This document shows, piece after piece, positions 26,562-35,661 of a DNA stretch of 64,000 nt. Made by a program: the position numbers and the translations under genes. Source of the DNA: Leptobacterium flavescens. GTDB taxonomy: Bacteria; Bacteroidota; Bacteroidia; Flavobacteriales; Flavobacteriaceae. The DNA is taken from positions 744,001 to 808,000 of the forward strand of contig NZ_JAABOO010000001.1 in NCBI RefSeq assembly GCF_010671605.1, in the 5' to 3' direction. Numbering within the stretch: the stretch's first letter is position 1; the number at the start of each line of letters is the position of its first letter. The notes under the pieces are model-generated. The model was not told where the DNA came from, did no database searches, and was given only the letters and a program-made list of their open reading frames with translations.

Positions 26562-27539
26562 CTATTTTTTCCTGTCTATCACGTAGTTAACCATCAGTTC
26601 TAAAGATGATTTGTAAGCAGAATCGGGATATGCGGCCAGCAGATTAAGGGCCTCTTTCTGGAATTCTTTCATCTTCTGTTCGGCATATTCCAGGCCGCCG
26701 TGGTCTTTTACAAAGGCAATAACCTCCTTCACCCTTTTCTTATTCTTATTGTGGTTTTTGATGGAATTGATGAGCCAGCTTTTTTCTTTTTCGGAAACGG
26801 TGTTCAGGGTATGGATAAGGGGAAGTGTCATTTTCTGTTCCTTGATATCAATTCCTGTGGGTTTTCCTATCCTGGCATCTCCGTAATCGAATAAGTCATC
26901 TTTTATCTGGAACGCCATTCCGATCAGTTCTCCGAACTTCCTCATTTTTTCGGTATCATCGGTTTCGGGGCTCACCGAACAGGCTCCCAGGGCACAACAG
27001 GAAGCAATAAGTGTAGCTGTTTTTTGCCTGATTATTTCATAATATACATCTTCGGTAATATCCAGGCGCCTTGCTTTCTCAATTTGAAGTAATTCTCCTT
27101 CGCTCATTTCGCGAACCGCTACAGAAATAATCTTCAGAAGGTCGAAATCGCCATTATCTATGGAGAGTAAAAGTCCCTTAGACAACAGATAATCCCCGAC
27201 CAGTACTGCAATCTTATTTTTCCAGAGCGCATTTATGGAGAAGAATCCCCGTCTCCGGTTACTGTCATCAACCACATCATCATGTACCAGTGTAGCCGTA
27301 TGTATCAATTCGATCACCGAAGCTCCTCTGTAGGTCCGGTCATTCACTTTTCCCCCCGAAACCATTTTGGCAACCAGAAATACAAACATAGGGCGCATCT
27401 GCTTCCCTTTCCTGTTAACAATGTAATGGGTTATACGATTGAGAAGTGCTACCTTGGAAGACATGGATTCATAGAACTTTTTCTCAAAAAGTTCCATTTC
27501 ATCATGGATGGGTTCTTTAATCTGTTCTACAATCTTCAC
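26562..27539 (-). CDS. Trans-polyprenyl diphosphate synthase
   Basis: Extends allylic diphosphates with isopentenyl diphosphate. The first Asp-rich motif DDVVD is at residues 87-91 with the basic RRRG after it, the second is KDDLFDY in GMAFQIKDDLFDYGD near 215, and the GKQMRP substrate motif is at 45-50. The 325-residue length suits long-chain synthases that make the menaquinone side chain (octaprenyl/heptaprenyl type), but chain length cannot be fixed from sequence here. It is 69 bp downstream of rlmN and has its own -7 box. Confidence 0.9.
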   Translation of the reverse strand: MKIVEQIKEPIHDEMELFEKKFYESMSSKVALLNRITHYIVNRKGKQMRPMFVFLVAKMVSGGKVNDRTYRGASVIELIHTATLVHDDVVDDSNRRRGFFSINALWKNKIAVLVGDYLLSKGLLLSIDNGDFDLLKIISVAVREMSEGELLQIEKARRLDITEDVYYEIIRQKTATLIASCCALGACSVSPETDDTEKMRKFGELIGMAFQIKDDLFDYGDARIGKPTGIDIKEQKMTLPLIHTLNTVSEKEKSWLINSIKNHNKNKKRVKEVIAFVKDHGGLEYAEQKMKEFQKEALNLLAAYPDSAYKSSLELMVNYVIDRKK

Positions 27540-27569
27540 AGTCGGAGACTGATTTAAAAATATTCAGCA

Positions 27570-27577
27570 CAAACCTA
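27570..27577 (-). promoter_or_regulatory. -7 promoter box of the polyprenyl synthetase gene
   Basis: Minus-strand TAGGTTTG matches TAnnTTTG and lies 30 bases before the ATG at 27539. No consensus -33 is found at the right spacing. Confidence 0.4.
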
Positions 27578-27608
27578 CTAAAAAAAGGTGTTATTTAAGA
27601 GACTGATA

Positions 27609-28649
27609 TCAAGTTTTATTTGCCAATTGTCCACAGGCTGCATCAATATCCTTTCCTCTCGATCTTCTTACGGTTACCACAATACCATTCTGTTCCAGCA
27701 TTCTGACGTAAGTATTGACGGCTTCGTCTTCTGCCTGACGAAATTCTCCATCTTCTATCGGGTTGTATTCTATAAGGTTTACTTTGGAAGGGGCGAATTT
27801 GCAAAAGTTGATCAAAGCTTCTATATCTTCCACCTTATCGTTTATTCCTTTCCACACCACATATTCGTAGGTAATCCGGCTTTTGGTCTTTGCATACCAG
27901 TACTCCAGTGCTTCTCTCAGATCTGATAAAGGAAAGTGCTCGTTAAAAGGCATAATAGAAGTTCTGGTACTCTCTACAGCTGAGTGCAGAGATACTGCCA
28001 GCTTGAACTTCACCTGGTCATCGGCCAGTTTTTTTATCATTTTGGGAACGCCCGAGGTAGAAACCGTAATTCTTCTGGGTGACATTCCAAGACCTTCGCT
28101 GGAGGTAATCTTATCTATGGCCTTCAGTACATTATTGTAATTCATAAGAGGTTCTCCCATCCCCATAAAAACAATATTGCTGAGCGGCCGGTTAAAATAA
28201 AGTCTGCTTTCTCTGTCTATGGCTACCACCTGATCGTATATCTCATCCGGATTCAGGTTTCTCATCCGCTTAAGGCGGGCAGTGGCGCAAAACCTGCAAT
28301 CCAGGCTACATCCCACCTGACTGGAAACACAAGCGGTAGTTCTTGTTGATGTAGGGATCAGTACAGATTCTACAATGAGATTATCATGCAAACGCACCGC
28401 ATTTTTAATGGTCCCGTCATTACTTCGCTGCATCTTATCGACCTTAATATGATTGATCACAAAATGCTCCTCCAGCATGGTTCGGGTCTGTTTGGAGATA
28501 TTGGTCATAGCATCAAAGGAATGTGCCCCTTTGTTCCAGAGCCATTCATAAACTTGATTTCCACGGAAGGCCTTATCTCCATTTGTTTCGAAAAACTGAC
28601 GGAGTTCTTCCTTGCTAAGTGCCCTGATATCTTTTTTGACCGTTTGCAT
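27609..28649 (-). CDS. rlmN: Dual-specificity RNA methyltransferase RlmN
   Basis: Radical SAM enzyme that makes 2-methyladenosine at A2503 of 23S rRNA and A37 of some tRNAs. The cluster cysteines C114, C118 and C121 occur in GCSLDCRFCATA. The methyl-carrying cysteine near the end is C339 in ACGQLANKT. FMGMGEPLMNY and VSTSGVPKMI are further family motifs. The 346-residue length is normal. It lies 86 bp after queA with a terminator between them. Confidence 0.97.
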   Translation of the reverse strand: MQTVKKDIRALSKEELRQFFETNGDKAFRGNQVYEWLWNKGAHSFDAMTNISKQTRTMLEEHFVINHIKVDKMQRSNDGTIKNAVRLHDNLIVESVLIPTSTRTTACVSSQVGCSLDCRFCATARLKRMRNLNPDEIYDQVVAIDRESRLYFNRPLSNIVFMGMGEPLMNYNNVLKAIDKITSSEGLGMSPRRITVSTSGVPKMIKKLADDQVKFKLAVSLHSAVESTRTSIMPFNEHFPLSDLREALEYWYAKTKSRITYEYVVWKGINDKVEDIEALINFCKFAPSKVNLIEYNPIEDGEFRQAEDEAVNTYVRMLEQNGIVVTVRRSRGKDIDAACGQLANKT

Positions 28650-28684
28650 GCTGCAAAAATAGACAGAATTTAATTATTATATCT

Positions 28685-28714
28685 AAAAATAAAGCCCTGC
28701 AAAATGCAGAGCTT
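28685..28714 (-). terminator. Intrinsic terminator after queA
   Basis: A 10-bp stem with one G-U pair (28692-28701 with 28705-28714), loop 3, followed on the minus strand by a T-rich tract. It begins 22 bases after the queA stop. Confidence 0.75.
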
Positions 28715-28735
28715 TTATATATTGTTCCTTTGGTT

Positions 28736-29785
28736 TTACAGGATCAGCATTGCGTCTCCGTAAGAGTAAAACTGGTATTTTTCCTTGATAGCCTGCTGAT
28801 AGGCTTCTTTAATCAGATCGTGACCGGTAAATGCAGAAACCATCATCAACAAAGTAGATTTTGGTGTATGGAAGTTAGTTACCATACAATCTGCAATACT
28901 GAAATCGTAAGGAGGGAATATAAATTTGTTAGTCCAGCCTTCGTACGGATTCAACGTCTTCTCTGAAGAAACCGAACTTTCCAAAGCCCTCATTACCGTG
29001 GTTCCAACGGCACACACTCTGCGTTTCTTTTCTTTCGCCCCGTTTACGGTTTCACAGGCACTCGTGCTGATAGACAATTCCTCGCTATCCATTTTGTGCT
29101 TGGAAAGGTCTTCCACCTCTACCGGGCTAAAAGTTCCCAAACCAACATGTAGAGTGATCTCTGCAAAATTAATTCCGTTAATCTCAAGACGCTTCAATAA
29201 ATGCTTAGAGAAGTGCAAACCTGCCGTCGGAGCAGCTACCGCCCCTTCGTACTTGGCATAAATGGTCTGATAACGATCTTCATCTTCCGGTTCTACATCT
29301 CTTTTTATATATTTTGGAAGCGGAGTTTCTCCCAGGTCTTTTAATTTTCTTCTGAATTCTTCATAAGATCCGTCATAAAGAAAACGAAGTGTTCTTCCTC
29401 TGGAAGTTGTATTATCAATTACCTCAGCAACCAGACTTTCATCATCTCCGAAATACAATTTGTTTCCGATCCTTATTTTACGGGCAGGATCCACAAGTAC
29501 ATCCCAAAGGCGTTGTTCTGCATTGAGTTCTCTCAGAAGAAATACCTCAATACGCGCCCCGGTTTTTTCCTTGTTCCCGAATAAACGGGCCGGAAATACC
29601 TTTGTATTATTCAACACCATCACATCACCTTCATCAAAATAATTGATAAGATCTTTAAAATATTTATGTTCAATGGTCTGCTCTTTTCTGTTGATTACCA
29701 TTAAACGAGCCTCGTCTCTGTTTTCTGAAGGATACTCTGCTAAAAGATCTTTTGGAAGGTCAAAATTAAAGTGAGATAATTTCAT
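28736..29785 (-). CDS. queA: tRNA ribosyltransferase-isomerase QueA
   Basis: Transfers and isomerises the ribosyl moiety of SAM onto preQ1-modified tRNA, giving epoxyqueuosine. Family features: [22 protein letters not shown] at the start, [18 protein letters not shown] near 52-69, [10 protein letters not shown] near 180, [11 protein letters not shown] near 210, and [18 protein letters not shown] near 300. The 349-residue length is normal. It has a good promoter of its own downstream of aroA. Confidence 0.97.
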   Translation of the reverse strand: MKLSHFNFDLPKDLLAEYPSENRDEARLMVINRKEQTIEHKYFKDLINYFDEGDVMVLNNTKVFPARLFGNKEKTGARIEVFLLRELNAEQRLWDVLVDPARKIRIGNKLYFGDDESLVAEVIDNTTSRGRTLRFLYDGSYEEFRRKLKDLGETPLPKYIKRDVEPEDEDRYQTIYAKYEGAVAAPTAGLHFSKHLLKRLEINGINFAEITLHVGLGTFSPVEVEDLSKHKMDSEELSISTSACETVNGAKEKKRRVCAVGTTVMRALESSVSSEKTLNPYEGWTNKFIFPPYDFSIADCMVTNFHTPKSTLLMMVSAFTGHDLIKEAYQQAIKEKYQFYSYGDAMLIL

Positions 29786-29815
29786 GAATTGTAATTTGTT
29801 TTTTTAAATAAGGCG

Positions 29816-29847
29816 CAAATATACAATCTGACCATAGGGGTTGTCAA
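29816..29847 (-). promoter_or_regulatory. queA promoter
   Basis: On the minus strand TTG (plus caa at 29845-29847, in the context TTGACA) is followed after 21 bases by TATATTTG (29816-29823), a perfect TAnnTTTG. It is 31 bases before the ATG. This is the best-formed standard promoter I see in the window. Confidence 0.7.
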
Positions 29848-29884
29848 GTAAATAAGTGATTATTTGCGAATTATAATTCGGGAA

Positions 29885-31114
29885 TTAAAGTTCTTCGTTC
29901 TCAATCCCCAGTTGTTCAAGATCTTTCCAGAAATCCGGGTAGGATTTAGACACCACTCCCGCATCGTTAATAATAAGGGGAATCCTCAATGCAAGGGGGG
30001 CAAAAGCCATTGCCATCCGGTGATCGTGATAGGTATCTATAGCAATATTTTCATTGATCTTTCCGGAAGCTTTTAAACTTAAACTATGATCGGTGACCTC
30101 TATCTCCGCTCCTAATTTTGAAAGTTCTGTCTTCAGGGCTTCCAGCCTATCGGTTTCTTTGATCTTTAAGGTATGTAATCCTGTTAAATGACAGGCTATT
30201 CCAAGTCCGAAACAACTTACTACAATAGTCTGGGCTATATCGGGTGAGCTTACCAGGTCGAGTTCCAGGGTATCGGAAATAACGGCCTCTTTATTTTTGG
30301 TGAGTACTACGCTATTCTCTTCAAAACGGGTGGTAACCCCCAATTTTGTATAGATCCCGGCCAGGGCACTGTCTCCCTGGAGGCTATCCTCTCTGTAGCT
30401 TGATAATTCTATGCGTGCCGTATCGGAAAGCGCTGCCAGGCTATAGAAATAAGAAGCTGAACTCCAATCAGATTCTACTACCATGGTCTTTGCTTCTGCA
30501 TTCTCTGCAGGATACACCCTTATCGTATTTCCGTTAAAATCCGATTTAACTCCCAACTGAGAAAGCAGGTTCAGGGTCATTAAAAGATAAGGCCTGGAAG
30601 TGATCTCACCCTGCAGGTCAAGGGTCATTCCTTTGGAAAGACGCGGAGCGATCAATAAGAGAGAGGACAAATACTGACTACTTACATTTGCGCTCATGCT
30701 CACTTCATTCCTGTCCAGTTTTTTTCCTTTTATCAGTAATGGAGGATAGCCTTCATTTTCCTGATAAGTGATATCGGCACCCAATTGCCTCAGGGCATCC
30801 ACTAAGATCTTAATGGGACGTTCCTTCATTCTTTGTGAACCGGTCAATACCACTTCTCTTCCCTCCTGAACCGCAAAATAAGACGTAAGAAAACGCATGG
30901 CGGTTCCCGCATGGTGAATATCCACCGTTGCATTTCCTTTGGTTTCGAGTGCTTTTCTCATCAGAACCGAATCATCCGAATTGGAAACATTCTCTATGCT
31001 TATTTCCGGATATAGGGCCTGAAGTAAAAGCAGGCGGTTACTCTCGCTTTTGGAACCGGTTATTCTGACGGTCTGATCGATATGATCTGAGGTGGATTTG
31101 AGCTTGAGGTTCAC
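29885..31114 (-). CDS. aroA: 3-phosphoshikimate 1-carboxyvinyltransferase (EPSP synthase)
   Basis: Condenses shikimate-3-phosphate with phosphoenolpyruvate, the sixth step towards chorismate. Motifs: SKSESNRLLLLQAL near residue 21, GTAMRFLTSYF near 65, SSQYLSSLLLIAP near 145, DHRMAMAFAPLAL near 372. At 409 residues it is somewhat shorter than the usual ~430, as in other Bacteroidota. It is isolated from the aromatic operon at 39683-44149 and lies between a nucleotide pyrophosphohydrolase gene and queA. Confidence 0.95.
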   Translation of the reverse strand: MNLKLKSTSDHIDQTVRITGSKSESNRLLLLQALYPEISIENVSNSDDSVLMRKALETKGNATVDIHHAGTAMRFLTSYFAVQEGREVVLTGSQRMKERPIKILVDALRQLGADITYQENEGYPPLLIKGKKLDRNEVSMSANVSSQYLSSLLLIAPRLSKGMTLDLQGEITSRPYLLMTLNLLSQLGVKSDFNGNTIRVYPAENAEAKTMVVESDWSSASYFYSLAALSDTARIELSSYREDSLQGDSALAGIYTKLGVTTRFEENSVVLTKNKEAVISDTLELDLVSSPDIAQTIVVSCFGLGIACHLTGLHTLKIKETDRLEALKTELSKLGAEIEVTDHSLSLKASGKINENIAIDTYHDHRMAMAFAPLALRIPLIINDAGVVSKSYPDFWKDLEQLGIENEEL

Positions 31115-31144
31115 TGTAATTTTTTTCTAATTAATCAGGTGTTT

Positions 31145-31175
31145 AAAAAGCACATTCCCGTATTTTACGGGAATG
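31145..31175 (-). terminator. Intrinsic terminator after the MazG-like gene
   Basis: A perfect 10-bp stem (cattcccgta 31153-31162 with tacgggaatg 31166-31175, loop 3), followed on the minus strand by TGC then five T residues. It is 30 bases past the stop at 31205. Confidence 0.8.
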
Positions 31176-31204
31176 CATAACAAATATATGTACAATATTG
31201 ATAG

Positions 31205-31534
31205 CTATTTTAATTTTTCATTATTATGATGCCTGTCGTGGTCTCTTTTTGCCTTTTTGTTCATTTTTTTGTCAAAAGCATCCTGTAGATCTATTCCGGT
31301 CTGATTGGCCAGGCAGAGAACAACAAATACCACATCGGCCAGTTCCTCTCCCAGGTCTTTTTCCTTATCACTTTCCTTCTCGCTCTGCTCTCCGTAACGA
31401 CGGGCAATAATCCGGGCTACTTCTCCCACCTCCTCAGTAAGTTGTGCCATATTGGTCAATTCGTTAAAATAACGTACTCCGTGTTCCTTTATCCAATTAT
31501 CGACCTCCAGTTGTGCATTTTTGATGTCCATCAA
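31205..31534 (-). CDS. MazG-like nucleotide pyrophosphohydrolase
   Basis: A 109-residue all-alpha NTP pyrophosphohydrolase of the MazG/iMazG type. The metal-binding EExxE...ExxD pattern is visible as TEEVGEVARII near residue 30 and LGEELADVVFVVLCLAN near 63-79. Such enzymes hydrolyse (often modified) dNTPs to monophosphates; the exact substrate is unknown. Its start lies one base after the stop codon of the DUF3857 gene, so it ends that operon, followed by a strong terminator. Confidence 0.87.
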   Translation of the reverse strand: MMDIKNAQLEVDNWIKEHGVRYFNELTNMAQLTEEVGEVARIIARRYGEQSEKESDKEKDLGEELADVVFVVLCLANQTGIDLQDAFDKKMNKKAKRDHDRHHNNEKLK

Positions 31535-31535
31535 A

Positions 31536-33539
31536 CTAAATTTTCTTCAAAACTACACCTTCTATTTGTTTTTTTACCCATTGGTCATAGAATTCTTTGA
31601 GTTCGGAATAGTATGCAGCAGCAATAAGAGGTTTGGTTATAGAAATAGAAGAGACCAGTCTTATCGCCCCTTCTGAACGAACAATATTATAGCTGAAATT
31701 CCCCATGTTCTCGGGAAGGGCCATTGCAACTTTTTCAGGTACCGATTCTATTTCATATCCGTCGGGGATCTTTATGTTCATCATATATCTCGACTCCCAT
31801 GGAAAACCAAAATCCACCGGGTAGGTTCTGTTCTCCGATTTCAGCGGACTTTCCTTATCTGCAAAGTAAAACATCGGTTTAAAATACAGCTTATCACCAA
31901 CAGACTCTACCTCATCTTCCTTGTAAAACTCATAGGTTTCCAGCAAGGGTTTAATCAGGTCCTTTTCATTTTTTACAGAATAGCCTGATATCTCAATTCC
32001 GTTGTATTTCTTTTCGAGCTCTTCCAAATAACTTTCCGTATCGGCCCCGGTATATTTTTCCCTGAAGAACATTGCATAATGATTGGTATGCTGTACCCTG
32101 AGTTTTCCCTGAATAGAACCACTCGGGTCTATTTCGGCACTCATTTGAGTTACTGTTACCGACTTTTTTTTCGGGATCATATTCAGCGACACAGCTTTTC
32201 CCTCATTGGAGATCATTCTTCCGTGCCAGTTCAGAGCCCTGAACGGTAAAACATCGGGTGCGCTATACTTTCCCGTGGCATCCAGCAAAACTCTCTTTCC
32301 ATTAAGCTGAACAGCAGCTACTACATAGTTAAACCCTTCCAAGGTAGGGTAAACCGGAATAACATAATTTCTTGTACTTACCAGAACGGGATATACTTCC
32401 ACTCCGGCATATTTAAGCATTGCGATCAGTGTCAGATTGATCTCTGCCGAGCTCCCTACTCCGTTTTTATAAGACGTCCTGAGATTTTCTCTGGCGTATT
32501 TCCCATAACGGCCATTCCATTTCATTTTGTTTTTCACAAACTGATAGATCCTGTCTGTTCTGTCTTTATCACTTGGAAAGTCCTTTATCAGTTCATCTAT
32601 ATCTTCCTTAAAGTAATTCGTTCTAAGCAGTTGCTTTCCGAAAAAATCTGAATCATAAATGGTTTTCACCACCTCCGTCCAGGTATTTGAGTAATTTTTT
32701 ATACCACTGTTGGGAAATTGAGAACTGGACAACTCATAAGTGATCGAATGGCGGTAATTTTCAATATTATTGGTATACGGTTCTTCTTTTAAAGCAGGAA
32801 CATCATTTGCTTCATAAACACTTACCTTTTCTTCAAGGGTCACAGTACCGGTCCGGGTAACATCAGAGCTCGTTCCGTAACTGTTAGACTGGCTGAAACT
32901 TATACTGAAGGTCCTCTTTTTCAGAAAATCTTCCGGCCGTATCGAATGTCCTCCTTTGGCTATTCTTTTAAACACAAAATAAGGCGGTACCTTAACGGTT
33001 GCCGTTACCCGCTTAACAGGGATATCTTCCTGAAAAACTATATCTTCAATTTCCCAGAAAGGAGATGTTTTTATGTATTTCCATTCGATAACCGAGCCTA
33101 CCGTTGCTGCCGGAGCTGCAATTATTTTTTCTTTGAAGTTTTCATTTATTTCTTTCTCCAATATATTTTCCCTGGCTATTTTGGTTCTATCGACTTTCCC
33201 ATCAACCAGGTTAAATACATTTCCTTCTATCTTCTTAACAACCTCTTGATTTACTCCTTTTTCGTAGAAACTGATCTTTTTGGTTGCATAATCCAAGCCC
33301 GATTTATTTAGTATTTTAATACGCTCATGAATTTCATCTACTATTATCCAGCCTTCTTCAGCATTATAATCAAAATAGGTAAGCCTGTCTTTAAGCAAAT
33401 AAACAGCACTCGCCGTAGTATCCTTTTCATAAGTCTGGACAGCCAGGTCTTCTTTGGTTATTTTTCCAAATTTTACCGTTTGAGCATTCAGATTAAGAGT
33501 GGTAACAAATAAAAAGGCCAGTAAAATACGGTAACGCAT
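31536..33539 (-). CDS. DUF3857/transglutaminase-like secreted protein 1 (catalytic Cys absent)
   Basis: The 667-residue protein has a signal peptide (RYRILLAFLFVTTLNLNAQ), a DUF3857 domain (about 50-230) and a transglutaminase-like domain (about 300-420), then a C-terminal beta region. Where active relatives read GDCKD/GDCKG, this one reads GVGSSAEIN, so the thiol nucleophile is missing while the fold and the downstream LLDAT are kept. It is probably a non-enzymatic periplasmic or surface protein. It closely resembles its neighbour at 33624-35633, indicating tandem duplication. Role unknown; predicted export only. Confidence 0.82.
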   Translation of the reverse strand: MRYRILLAFLFVTTLNLNAQTVKFGKITKEDLAVQTYEKDTTASAVYLLKDRLTYFDYNAEEGWIIVDEIHERIKILNKSGLDYATKKISFYEKGVNQEVVKKIEGNVFNLVDGKVDRTKIARENILEKEINENFKEKIIAAPAATVGSVIEWKYIKTSPFWEIEDIVFQEDIPVKRVTATVKVPPYFVFKRIAKGGHSIRPEDFLKKRTFSISFSQSNSYGTSSDVTRTGTVTLEEKVSVYEANDVPALKEEPYTNNIENYRHSITYELSSSQFPNSGIKNYSNTWTEVVKTIYDSDFFGKQLLRTNYFKEDIDELIKDFPSDKDRTDRIYQFVKNKMKWNGRYGKYARENLRTSYKNGVGSSAEINLTLIAMLKYAGVEVYPVLVSTRNYVIPVYPTLEGFNYVVAAVQLNGKRVLLDATGKYSAPDVLPFRALNWHGRMISNEGKAVSLNMIPKKKSVTVTQMSAEIDPSGSIQGKLRVQHTNHYAMFFREKYTGADTESYLEELEKKYNGIEISGYSVKNEKDLIKPLLETYEFYKEDEVESVGDKLYFKPMFYFADKESPLKSENRTYPVDFGFPWESRYMMNIKIPDGYEIESVPEKVAMALPENMGNFSYNIVRSEGAIRLVSSISITKPLIAAAYYSELKEFYDQWVKKQIEGVVLKKI

Positions 33540-33585
33540 AGCATTTTTTTTGAGAGTTAAATGTAATTTTTGTGCTTTAATAAGT

Positions 33586-33613
33586 AATAAGGGCCTTTTT
33601 CAAGACCCTTATT
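33586..33613 (-). terminator. Hairpin between the two DUF3857 paralogues
   Basis: An 8-bp stem (aataaggg 33586-33593 with cccttatt 33606-33613, loop 12) 10 bases after the stop of the 33624 gene. The following minus-strand tract is only partly T-rich, so it may attenuate rather than end the transcript. Confidence 0.45.
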
Positions 33614-33623
33614 TATACAGTTA

Positions 33624-35633
33624 TTAAATTTTCTTTAAAACAACTTTTTCGGTTTGCTTTTTTACCAGCTGGTTATAGAACTCCTTCAAAGCTTCATAAT
33701 GTGTCGGAGGGATCACCGGAGCATTTATATTTACAGATACTATAGCTCTGATCTTATCTCCTGCACCTACAACATTATATTTAAAGACTCCCATATTCTC
33801 CGGTAAGGCAATGGCCATTTTTTCCGGGATGGATTCGATCTCATAACCTTCCGGCACCTGGATATTGATCATATACTTATCTTCCCACGGAAATCCGAAA
33901 TCTACAGGATATTCGCGCTTATCAAGTTTAAACGGACTTTCATTCTGAGAAAGGTAAAACAAAGGTGAGAAGTATAACTTATCGCCGGTAATCTGCACCT
34001 GGTCTTCCTTAAGTATATCATATGTCTCAATAATGGGTTTTTGCATTTCTGCCATGTTCTTTACGGAATAATTGGAAAGTTCAAAATCGTATTCCTTCTC
34101 CATCTCATCCAGAAGATCTTCCTCATTATTCTTGGTATAATTATCCCTGAAGAGCATAGCATTATGGTTGGTATATTGTTCCCTGCATTTTCCTTCTATC
34201 GTTCCATCTGCCTTAAGGTTTATATTCATCTGCACCACATCCATTGCCTTCTTATCAGGTGTGAGTTTCATAAAACCTGAGTTTCCGTTCTTCTGGATCA
34301 TCCTTCCCGACCAGTTTAGTACACGATATGGTAACACATTCGGTACACTGTGCTTTTCGGTTGCATCCATCAACATATATTTTCCGTCAATATTCACAGA
34401 TGCAATTACATAATTAAAGCCCTCACGGGTTGGAAAAATAGAAACTCCATGATTCCTGGTACTCACCAGTACAGGGTTAGCATCCAGGTTGGCATATCTC
34501 AGCATAGCTATTAACATAAGGTTGATCTCGGCTACATTTCCTTTGCCATCCTTATAAGCTTTCCTCACTCCTTTGTCTACATATTTCCCCATATAACCGT
34601 CCCAGGTCATTTTATTCTTCACAAAATCGAAGATCATCATCGCTTTTGCATTCGGATCTGAAGTTCCTGAAACCAGCTGATCTACATCTTTATCAAAATA
34701 GCCGTCCTTTTGTAATTCAGCTCCAAAAGCCGGGCTCTTGTAAATAGTTTCTGTTACCTTTTCCCAATTACTGGTATAATTCTCTACCGGAGAATTAGGG
34801 AAATTGGTAAAGGCAAGTTCATATTTCACTGCCGACTGATAATTCCGGATATTATTTACATAAGGTTCTCTTTTCAGAGCAGGAACATTATTCATTTCAA
34901 AATTAGTGATACTGGTAACGTACTCCACTTCTCTTGGAACACTCTGCGTTCTTTGTGGTGCCTTATTTGAAGCAGTTTTATATGTATCCGTCCATCTTAT
35001 TTTTCCGGTTCCCCTGGACGTAACCGGTCTGAGGGTAAGGAAACCTTTTACCTTTGGGTTAAAGCTATAATACTCAGGGATCTCTAACCTGACCTTTTCC
35101 TTTTTGATAGGAATAAGGAACTGAAAAGGGATCTCGTCAATATTACTGCTATAAGGAGAGGTAATAGTATATTTATAATCGATTACCGAACCTTCCTTAA
35201 CATTCGGGAAAGTAAATTTGGTTTCATTTCTGTACTTGGACAATTCTGATTCGAAGATCCCGTCTTTTTTAAGTTTGGTATCCTCTGCCTCCCCATCTAC
35301 CAGGTTATAGGTATAACCTTTTATACCGGATATTGTTTCTTTTACATTTCCGTTTTTGTAGACCCTTACCCTTTGGGTACCGTAATCCAATCCATCCTTG
35401 CTGTAGATCTTTATACGTTCGTGTACCTCGGTAATTAATTCAAATCCCTGACTGGGTGTATACCTGTAAAAGATCTTCAGATTCCTGAAAAGATATGCTG
35501 CTTCAGCAGTTGAGTCCTGAGGATATACCTTTTCTTCCAATTCTTCTACGGATACTTTTCCAAATTTAATATCCTGAGCTTTGGCAATTCCCAGGCTGAG
35601 GAAAAACAGGAGTAATAGACTTTTTTTAAACAT
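33624..35633 (-). CDS. DUF3857/transglutaminase-like secreted protein 2 (catalytic Cys absent)
   Basis: A paralogue of the preceding entry with the same plan: signal peptide (KKSLLLLFFLSLGIAKAQ), DUF3857 and a transglutaminase-like fold, 669 residues. Shared blocks include NNIRNYQSAVKYELAFTNFPNSP and PVDFGFPWEDKYMINIQVPEGYEIESIPEKMAIALPENMG. The nucleophile site reads GKGNVAEIN, so Cys is lost here too, by different residues from paralogue 1. It is 84 bp upstream of paralogue 1 and 28 bp downstream of the Cys-containing third homologue. Confidence 0.82.
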   Translation of the reverse strand: MFKKSLLLLFFLSLGIAKAQDIKFGKVSVEELEEKVYPQDSTAEAAYLFRNLKIFYRYTPSQGFELITEVHERIKIYSKDGLDYGTQRVRVYKNGNVKETISGIKGYTYNLVDGEAEDTKLKKDGIFESELSKYRNETKFTFPNVKEGSVIDYKYTITSPYSSNIDEIPFQFLIPIKKEKVRLEIPEYYSFNPKVKGFLTLRPVTSRGTGKIRWTDTYKTASNKAPQRTQSVPREVEYVTSITNFEMNNVPALKREPYVNNIRNYQSAVKYELAFTNFPNSPVENYTSNWEKVTETIYKSPAFGAELQKDGYFDKDVDQLVSGTSDPNAKAMMIFDFVKNKMTWDGYMGKYVDKGVRKAYKDGKGNVAEINLMLIAMLRYANLDANPVLVSTRNHGVSIFPTREGFNYVIASVNIDGKYMLMDATEKHSVPNVLPYRVLNWSGRMIQKNGNSGFMKLTPDKKAMDVVQMNINLKADGTIEGKCREQYTNHNAMLFRDNYTKNNEEDLLDEMEKEYDFELSNYSVKNMAEMQKPIIETYDILKEDQVQITGDKLYFSPLFYLSQNESPFKLDKREYPVDFGFPWEDKYMINIQVPEGYEIESIPEKMAIALPENMGVFKYNVVGAGDKIRAIVSVNINAPVIPPTHYEALKEFYNQLVKKQTEKVVLKKI

Positions 35634-35661
35634 TTTGTTGGTTATTTTAGTTTGTACTTGG